A stretch of 64,000 bases of DNA from positions 1,054,001 to 1,118,000 of the forward strand of contig WWBZ02000022.1 in NCBI GenBank assembly GCA_011503125.2, read 5' to 3'. Under the pieces are notes generated by a model that did not search any database, had not been told where the DNA came from, and saw only the letters and a program-made list of their open reading frames with translations. Made by a program: the position numbers and the translations under genes. Below, piece by piece: positions 57,036 to 64,000 of this stretch (positions within the stretch are counted from its first letter, which is position 1; each line of letters begins with the position of its first letter). This DNA comes from Botryosphaeria dothidea (lineage: Eukaryota > Ascomycota > Dothideomycetes > Botryosphaeriales > Botryosphaeriaceae).

Positions 57036-58182
57036 ATGCACTTCTCCGCTGTCGCCCTCGCAAGCATCTGCGCTTTCAGTCCTCTCGTGGCCGGCCACGC
57101 CGCCATCATCCGTGCTCAGGGTGATGCTGGCGGAAATGGATCCGCCATTGGAAGTACGTACCTTCACCACTTTCACCCATTCTCTCTGGCTAACAACAAA
57201 CAGTTGACGGGAGCACTCCCCGCGATGGCACCAACCGCAATCCCTTCCAAGCCGACGCCACCCGTTTCCGCGGAGACGCCGCAGACACCTGCGGCGAGAC
57301 CATCGGCGCCGGCACCAACGACGTCGAGTCGGGCACCACCAACGTCCTCGCGGCCAGCGGCGGCACCCTGCCGCAGGTCAACGCCGGCGGCCAGCTGATG
57401 ATGACCCTGCACCAGGTCAACTCGGACGGCGCCGGCCCGTACACGTGCATGGTGGACGCCACCGGCACCGGCACCCAGTGGACCCAGATCAATGTCGCCT
57501 CGAACGTGCCCGGCAACCGGAGGGGCCGTGACAAGGATGGCGAGGTCACCGATTTCGTGAGTTTGCATTCACCGTTAGCGGATCTTTCGTTTCTGACAGA
57601 AAGCAGAACCTCGTCGCCGATATGCCTGCGGGTATGAATTGCACCGGCACCGTCGCCGGCCAGAGCAATGTCTGCATGGTCCGCTGCCAGAACCCCGCTC
57701 GTGCGGGCCCCTTTGGTGGATGCGTCCCCGTTCAGCAGGCTAGTGCGGGCGCTGATGCTGGTGCCGCTGGCGCTGCCGCCACTCCGGCCGCTAGTGGTGC
57801 TGCGGGGGCTGCTGCTACCCCAGCTGCCGCCGCCGCCACGCCCGCTGCTGGAGCAGGAACAGCTGCTGGTGCCGGTACGGCTGCTGGTGCTGGCACTGCG
57901 GGCACGCCCGCGGGTTCTGGAACCACCGGCACGGACGCGACTGGCCAGTCCTCGGCTGGCGCTGCCGATTCCGCCCTCGCCGACCAGCAGGAAGGGGATG
58001 AGGAGGACGACGACGACGAGGAGGACACCAATGACAAGAGGAAGCGGTCGAACAAGACGCCCGAGGGCCAGGCGGACTCTGCGGCTGCTGATGCTGCCGA
58101 TGCGGAGAACGAGGCTGAGGATGAGGAGGAGCGCCAGGCGGAGAAGCTTAAGCGCCGCGTCAAGATTGACTTTGCTGCTTAG
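57036..58182 (+). CDS. Egh16-like secreted protein (Gas1/Gas2-type), extended C-terminus
   Basis: Three exons, 57036..57153, 57204..57556 and 57607..58182, encode 348 residues in phases 1 and 0. Signal peptide [24 protein letters not shown], then the Egh16-like domain (about 20-230): [66 protein letters not shown] and [21 protein letters not shown]. Relatives are expressed during early plant infection in powdery mildew and in appressoria of Magnaporthe; biochemical function is unknown. The C-terminal ~120 residues are unusual: an Ala/Gly/Thr repeat (GTAAGAGTAAGAGTA), a highly acidic run ([12 protein letters not shown]), KR-type Kex2 sites in NDKRKRSNK, and a basic end. A secreted role at the cell surface is inferred. 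Confidence 0.93.
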
Positions 58183-59262
58183 GCTGATACCATCTTGCAC
58201 GCTGCTCTTGATGGGCTATAAGATCACCTATGCGCATGTAGCGCTACAAGAAAACATGCATGAGATTGAGAGAGAAGACGAGATGATCATGTCCTTAGTT
58301 AGCCACGGACTGTTATGGTAGTTGATATCAATTGCTAAATTCTTTTGCATATTTCCGAGTGATAGTGGTAAACCATGGTTTGAGCAGCCGAACATGGCTG
58401 TTGGACGTCAGACTAGAGTTAAACACTTGTCGCTTAGCAGCTGGGTTGCAGCAATGAAACTGCGAAGCCCCGGGATCGTGAAACCCTGCTCGTCACATTT
58501 TTATTGGCGAAACACATTTCGATCATAGCTTTCCCCCATCAAGGTTACTCCCTCGACATAGCCGTGTTTCTTTCGGGTTAGTCTTGGCTTCTTGGCGACC
58601 CGGGGAACTGGTACGCCGAGGGGAGATGCGCTTCGTTGTGAAGTGAACTTTCCCATGTCTGAGGCTTGCAAAGATTATGGTGTATTTTCATGAAGGCTCA
58701 GAGTTCTTATCATAAAGTGAACCTACTCCTAACTTATTGTCGTTTTCTTTCCTAGCTATATAGTTCAGCGTGATGCTATAGATTGACTGAAACGTCGACA
58801 ACGTGAGGGGTATGCGAGAGCTCTTCCAACGTTGGGGGAAACGGATCCTGCCATGATTCAGAGCGCTCGGAGCCCAGCATTTCCGGTTTGGACAGCAGAA
58901 ACTATGAACGGCGGCCTGGACATATAACAAAAACGGCTGGAAGGCGCAGATCATCATGCCAAATTGAGCGAGCTGTGCGTGATTGGCGGTAGCTTTGTTT
59001 GATATGCACTTCAGAACTCTCCACAGGGATTGCTCATACATAGCCAGCTGTGCCCTACAAACGAGTATACGGATGTTGGAAGCGTACATCAGGATCTCCT
59101 GCTGCAGGAATCCATTGTAGCGGCAAGCGCGGGGAGGCAGTGGTGTGGGAAGAAAACCATCGGATTTTGACACCAAAAATGGGTCAAATCGGCGCTTGGG
59201 CAATGCTAGAACTTCCTAATGCAATATGCTATTGACTGGAACCGAAATCACTGCGTATGCCA
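58183..59262. other. Intergenic 1.1 kb between convergent genes
   Basis: 3' flanks of the Egh16-like (+) and GH95 (-) genes. AT-richer than exons. No gene seen. Confidence 0.5.
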
Positions 59263-61839
59263 TCACACCTCGGCCAACACATCTCCCTCCTTGTTGAAAA
59301 CGACCACCTTCTTCGTCCTCCCACTAACCGTAGCCTCCGTCACCAGCCCATCCTCATCCCACTCGAAATCAACCTGCCCCCCACCTCTCAATCTCAACCC
59401 CTGAACCCTCCCACCGCCCCACCGCGCCGGAATGGCCGGGCCAAGCACCACGCTCTTCGTCTCCCCTGCCCCGAAAACCGGCAAGTCCACCACCAGCATG
59501 CTCAGCATCGCGCCCGCCAGCCCGAAATTCGCATCGATCTGGAACGGCGCGTCGTGCGCGCTGTACATGCTGAACCCATTCGCCGCGAAGTTTCGCGCAA
59601 TCGCATACCTAAGCTCCGCGTCCGCGCGCGCCGTATCGTTCAGGCGCGCCCAGCACGCCGCGCGCCACACCTTGCCCCAGCCGGCGTCCGCGTCGGGCCC
59701 GGTGCCGTTGCCGCGCGCGGCGAGGGCCGCGGCCACGGCGGCGGCGACGCTGGCGTTGCCGTAGCCGCCGAGCAGCGACGCGATGCTGTAGCCCGGGAAC
59801 CAGCCGACCAGGTGCGAGAGGTGGCGGTGCGTGTCAGTGGGGACGTCGAGGCCGGTGGCGCTGGCCGGCGCCTTGAACTCCTTGACGCCGCCCCAGGACG
59901 CGTCGATGTGGAGGCCGGGGTCGAGCGCGGCGAGGGCGGCGGCCGCGTCGGCGAGGAAGGCTGGCGAGGCTTCGATGCCGAGCGCGCCGGCGGCGGCGAC
60001 GTAGGTCAGGGCTTGGTGGATGAGCTGCTGGTAGTGCGTGCAGCCGAACGTCGTGACGGGCTGCTCGGGGCTGTTGCACGGGTTGACGACGAGCGTGCCG
60101 TCGTCGAACCATTGGTCGGGCTGGAGCTGGGAGAGCCAGAAGGCCGCGACGCCGCGGATGAGCGGGTAGCCTTGCGTGGCGAACCAGGTTGTGTTTTGTG
60201 CGTAGTCGAAGTGGTCGTAGACGTGCTGCATCATCCAGACGGGGGATATCATATCTGTGGCCAAGTCAGCGGCGATACTAGGGCGAAGAGGGAGGGGACG
60301 GACAGTTGGCCCAGCGTAGATCGCTGTTCATTCCCGTGTGTCCGAAGATGTTCGATTCGCCATCCATTATCCAGCCAGGGGCATTGTACAGAAGCTTTGC
60401 TGTCTCTGAGCCGCGAGGAACCCACGTATCCTGGATGTAGTCCCACAGTCCGGCTTGCAGATGCCCCAACCCGGTCTGATCGGCCAGCCAATAGTTCATC
60501 TCCAGGTTGATGTCTCCGTGGTAGTCCACCGCCCAGGCACCTTCAAGTGTTTGGCTCCACTTTCCCTGCAGATTCGCCGGGAGAACACCTGGCCTGGCGG
60601 ACGAGATCAACATGTGTCTGGCGTAGTCAAAGAGCAGAACCTCGAGATACGGATCGCCCAGGCCATCGTCTGTGGCATTGTACCGGGTGATGAGCTCGGA
60701 AAGCTCAACGCCGATAGAATCATTCTTGTCAGGCAGGTTCAGGACGAAACTGGTGGTGAGGGCTGTGTAGTCTTCGAGATGGCGTTGAAGAAGGAGACTG
60801 CTCGAGTGGTTCTTCGCAGCTGAAATGACAGCTTCTACTTTCGGACCGGGGTCCTCGCCTTTGAAAGAAAAGTTGCTCTCCGCGTTGCCTGCCTTCTGGT
60901 CGTAGTTCGTTTCAGCTGCGATGATGAACGTGACCGAAGTGGCGTTCCGTCCGGAACTGACGACCAATGCTCCATCCCTGCACGACGAATTTCCAATTCC
61001 CAGCAGCTGTGCAGTTGCCTCATATTTCATCCCTTCAGGCGGCCCCGCTTGGGTCAATCCAGTCACATGGACCTTCCCGGCGCTACAGGTGAAGTTATTT
61101 AACTCGGCCTCCGCCTGCTGGTTCTCGAAGGACACTGTAATCGCAGGTAACGGGCTGACGGAGTCCAGCTCATAGACACATACGAAGTCTGGATAGGTGC
61201 AGTAGACTGTGCTTGTATACGAGTTCCCGTCCTGGTCTTGGAATGAAGTCTTATGGACGCCGGTCTCCAAGTCAAGCGTGCGGTTGTACTGCTCCGAAAA
61301 GTTCTGGAGGCCATCTATGGCCACGCTCAGATTGCCGAAGACGCGGTAAGATCCATAAAAGTCGAAGTTTCCCAGGAGCTCCGAGACGTCTATTCTTTGG
61401 ATAAGCTTGCAGCCTTCGAAACCATATCGAATACTTACTGCCAGTTCCGTTCTGCCAGACCCAATCTTGAATTCCAGGTAGATATTCGTATTTTGAGGTT
61501 GTGGGATTGCCGCCCGTGTAGTTCTGTCTGAATGAGTGTGCTGAGATTTGGCAATTGACACATCGAAACTCACGCTGGCTTGGAAAGGGCCTCCAGACCA
61601 GAGAGAATCAACGTTCAAGCTGAGTTTTTCCACTCCTCCATCATTGAATGGCAGTGCTGTTTTATTTTATTCAGCACTTGATACAAAGCGCTTTGGCGAA
61701 ACCCACCTCCTAGCTTCCCATTCCCAACAGGAAGCGCCTGTCGAATGATATCTGGAAAAGTTGCTGGTGACGAGGACCAGATGGTTCTCGCGTCCGCGAT
61801 GCCGAGGATCAAGCTCGCATAAAACAGTCGAACGTTCAT
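59263..61839 (-). CDS. Secreted GH95 alpha-L-fucosidase
   Basis: Five exons, 61839..61707, 61656..61574, 61523..61439, 61389..60304 and 60254..59263, encode 792 residues; introns of 49-50 nt join in phases 1, 0, 1, 1. Signal peptide [17 protein letters not shown]. The GH95 N-terminal part shows [14 protein letters not shown] and [25 protein letters not shown]. The (alpha/alpha)6 barrel part shows [66 protein letters not shown] and [20 protein letters not shown], typical of the family, followed by the C-terminal beta domain. GH95 enzymes invert alpha-1,2- (or 1,3/galactosyl) linkages, releasing fucose or galactose from xyloglucan and glycoproteins. It should act outside the cell on plant polymers. 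Confidence 0.95.
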
Positions 61840-62515
61840 TTTTGCAAGCAGCGGAAATCCCGAATATTCAGCAGACAGCGACGACCGCAAGGCTTGAAAT
61901 ACTACTTGATCAGCGGCCAGGATCAAGAGCCTCCTCCGTCTCCTCCGTTCTTGTTCCTGTTTGCTCGCGTGAATCAAGCTGCATTCAGCCGCGAACGCAC
62001 TGTGCAATGTTTCTACCCCGCGCGCTATATGAATTGCCATGTGGGGCTCCCGCTCGTATCTCCGCTTTGTACTTGTGGCGATACGCGAGACTAGGCATTT
62101 TTTCCGCCAACGAAATTGACCATAATTTATGGGCGCGAGATCCACTTTGTGGTGGGGTTGAGCAAAAAATCAAGAGAAGATCAGGCTAATGAATTGTCCA
62201 CGCTATAAAGTCCTGTTAGCATCTCCTACAAACCGGTCTACCCTGCGAATGATCGCTCGGTTTCTCTTAGGACTGTCCCCCTTATTACATCGGCAACTAA
62301 ACGTTTGTGGTGTTTCACCGATGTGCTAGTCGTGGAGCGAGAGGCGAAAATAGTTACTGCTTCGTAAATGTTTTGGCTAGATATGAAGATATTTTGATAG
62401 GTGTGTGAGGAGTTTAGACTGACGAAGACTGAGAAGCTCTGGAACTTTGCGCATTTTGGAGTGTAGAGCTGTACGCTGGTAGTCTTGAAGAATTGACAGC
62501 AATTTCAACTGGTTT
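61840..62515. other. Intergenic 0.7 kb
   Basis: Promoter side of the GH95 gene and upstream of the NACHT-ankyrin relic. I looked for a Walker A (GxxGxGKS) motif that would extend the relic upstream and found none. Confidence 0.5.
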
Positions 62516-62624
62516 ATGAGCTTTCGTCGTCCGGTGCCTTGCCCACACCCTCAAGACGATTGGCTATCAAAGCCTTCAAAGCAAACAGCATCTCTCTTCC
62601 CCGATGAACGACAGAAGTGCCACC

Positions 62625-62638
62625 AAAAAAAAAAAAAA
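62625..62638. repeat. Homopolymer A tract (14 nt)
   Basis: Fourteen A just upstream of the NACHT-derived segment. Confidence 0.85.
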
Positions 62639-62679
62639 GCAAAACAAATAATGCAGACACAGACAAATCAGATTATGAA

Positions 62680-63518
62680 GAAAGTCAGGCCATGTTTTCT
62701 CATCATTGATGCTCTTGATGAGTTTATGGGGAGCATGGTGTTGCGAGGCTCAAAGAGTGGCTTAATGAGCAGGAAAGTCGCCCAGGTATGAAGACGGTGG
62801 TGACAAGCCGACCCGAGAAGAGAATTTTGAACATGATTGAGCACAGCCAATCTTCTCAGTTAAATCTCAGTCCTCTGATTCAGAAATCCAACAAAGACAT
62901 CAAGCCGTTCGTCCAAAGACGACTGCAAGGCTCAAAGTACTTGAGAAGCCTTGAGGGCTTGCATGCTAGAATCGAGGAAAAGCTCGTGGCAAAGACAGAT
63001 GTGAGTATCTCTCTCAAACCTCAACTTTCCAATCGACCCTTGCAAGTCCCACGAGCACATAGCAATGACTTGTTATAAGAGCTGGTTCCGACATCCATCT
63101 TGTTTCAGATTCGCAAGAGACCTGTTTACATCTGGCATCGGAAAATGGGCACAGTGATGTTGTTGAGCTCTGCTGGAAAAGGGAGTCTCAGGTTGATCTG
63201 GCACGGTATCGGGATAGCCAAACTACACTTCATATAGCCATACAGAACGGCCACACAGACGTGGCGAAATCTCTGGCACGCATGGCATTCATCAACGCAA
63301 CCGATTACAAGGACCAAACTCCCTTGCATACAGCAACCCGTAAAAACGATCAAGAATTGGTTGATCCTCCCCCGGACGCCGATGCCGATGTTTGCGATCA
63401 GGATTCTAAACAGAAACCTCCGCTGAGTATTGCCACCAAACAGGGTCACGAGATTCTTCTTGGCACGTCTTCGGGAACAGGCAACGAAACGGCAACTGCG
63501 GCAGTCATCATCATTTGA
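62680..63518 (+). pseudogene. Decayed NACHT-ankyrin (fungal NLR-like) gene relic
   Basis: Three reading frames carry parts of one protein type. At 62680-62724 the frame reads CFLIIDALDE, a NACHT Walker B motif. A one-base loss at about 62723-62725 shifts it, after which 62725-63000 reads YGEHGVARLKEWLNEQE, KTVVTSRPEKRI, DIKPFVQRRL and LHARIEEKLVAKTD, the rest of a NACHT core that normally continues into GMF-W. A third frame, about 63084-63518, gives ankyrin repeats: TCLHLASENGHSDVVEL, TTLHIAIQNGHTDVAKSL, TPLHTATRKNDQELVD and PPLSIATKQGHEILL. The Walker A region is absent. GTGAGT at 63001 looks like an old donor but no acceptor restores phase. Fungal NLR-like proteins act in non-self recognition; this copy looks inactive. 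Confidence 0.75.
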
Positions 63519-63836
63519 CGTTGATGAGATGGATGATGACGGGTGAGCTATACAGGTATCTCTGGCCTCCGGGTTGTCAAAGAGAACGCCTCGAAAGAGA
63601 TCTCCTCCTTTTCCTGTTCTTTTATTTCTTTGAATATGGCGTTGTACTTTTCCGGTCCAATATTTGACCCGATGTAAATACATATTCTCTTAGGTGTGGT
63701 ATCGACGTGCCGTGTTGGATCACACCGTCTCATGGCCCAATCGGAATTTGTTCTGGTCCAGCCTCAGGAAACTCGATTGAGCTGGAGTATGAGATGGTCA
63801 CCCCGTCCGAACCCAAAGTTTCCCTGACGGACAACC
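63519..63836. other. Intergenic 0.3 kb
   Basis: Between the relic and the right-edge minus-strand gene; presumably 3' flank of the latter. No gene seen. Confidence 0.5.
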
Positions 63837-64000
63837 CTACGCCTTGGCAACAAAGTCTTTGCCCAATTGCATGTAGTTCCAGCAGACTTTAAGAAGACGT
63901 CAGCATTCAAAGCCCCCAGAAAGGGATTAGCATAGGAGAACCTACTCTGGAAGCCCAGATCCTGGCCGAAGTAGACCTTCATCAGGTCCTCGCCGTCCTG
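63837..64000 (-). CDS. 3' end of a gene cut by the window edge, unknown product
   Basis: Partial, minus strand. An exon runs from beyond 64000 to 63946 and a last exon from 63886 to 63837. The 59-nt intron has donor GTAGGT, a GCTAAT branch-like site and acceptor AAAG, and joins in phase 1. The visible 34 residues include QDGEDLMKVYFGQDLGFQ and end CWNYMQLGKDFVAKA. The sense of the splice signals and the amphipathic, non-repetitive peptide favour a real gene, but I cannot name the family from this fragment. Confidence 0.45.

Noticed and set aside
1..64000. tRNA genes, rRNA, CRISPR arrays, transposons with terminal repeats
   Set aside because: I looked for GGTTCRANYCC B boxes, long inverted or direct repeats and transposase/reverse-transcriptase motifs and found none convincing; a tRNAscan and repeat search would settle it.

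Overview
The window is nuclear DNA from a filamentous ascomycete (Pezizomycotina; the gene set and short introns fit a Dothideomycete, but this is inference). The evidence is many 45-110 nt introns with GTRNGT donors, CTAAC/CTGAC-like branch sites and CAG/TAG acceptors; gene spacing of 0.3-3.4 kb; and fungal-specific families (Egh16-like, Mrp51, Bbc1, Rtr1, fungal SAP30). I can support 22 complete protein-coding genes, one decayed NACHT-ankyrin gene and one gene cut by the right edge. I found no tRNA, rRNA, CRISPR array or intact transposon. Exon coordinates were derived by hand from splice signals plus phase agreement.

Left part (1-18.7 kb), mostly housekeeping: an unknown coiled-coil protein (807-1896, -); thymidylate synthase (3107-4159, -) divergent from a candidate HAUS3-like augmin subunit (4449-6160, +), sharing a 289-bp promoter that holds four ACGCG (MBF-type) cores; an unknown two-exon protein (7991-9719, -); a small SAP30-type Sin3-binding protein (11315-12011, +); mitochondrial Hsp40 MDJ1 (12781-14415, +); and the ESCRT-associated BRO1 (15536-18663, +).

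Middle (18.7-35.1 kb): a gene-poor stretch carries a 79-residue secreted cysteine-rich protein with a strong TATA box (21548-21899, +), an effector-like candidate. Then come mitoribosomal Mrp51 (-), the CTD phosphatase Rtr1 (-) divergent from the actin-patch SH3 protein Bbc1 (+), a Ser/Thr-rich GPI-anchor-type surface protein (+) and a secreted proteinase-K-type subtilisin (-).

Right part (35.1-64 kb): after a 3.4-kb gene-free region come a thiolase (acetyl-CoA acetyltransferase, +), a cytosolic metallophosphatase/5'-nucleotidase (-), a transcription factor combining a Zn2Cys6-spaced cysteine cluster, a TALE homeodomain and C2H2 fingers (-), a class II aldolase/adducin-family protein (+), a small Cys-rich unknown (-), a histidine-phosphatase-superfamily protein whose RHG motif is split by a GC-AG intron (+), the GPI transamidase catalytic subunit GPI8 (+), an Egh16-like secreted protein (+) and a secreted GH95 alpha-L-fucosidase (-). 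The right end holds the NACHT-ankyrin relic and a partial gene.

There is no single operon-like system. The coherent themes are a cell-cycle divergent promoter (dTMP synthesis plus spindle), a secretome set (small Cys-rich protein, GPI protein, subtilisin, Egh16-like, GH95) suggesting a host- or plant-matter-associated life style, and a decayed NLR-type gene.
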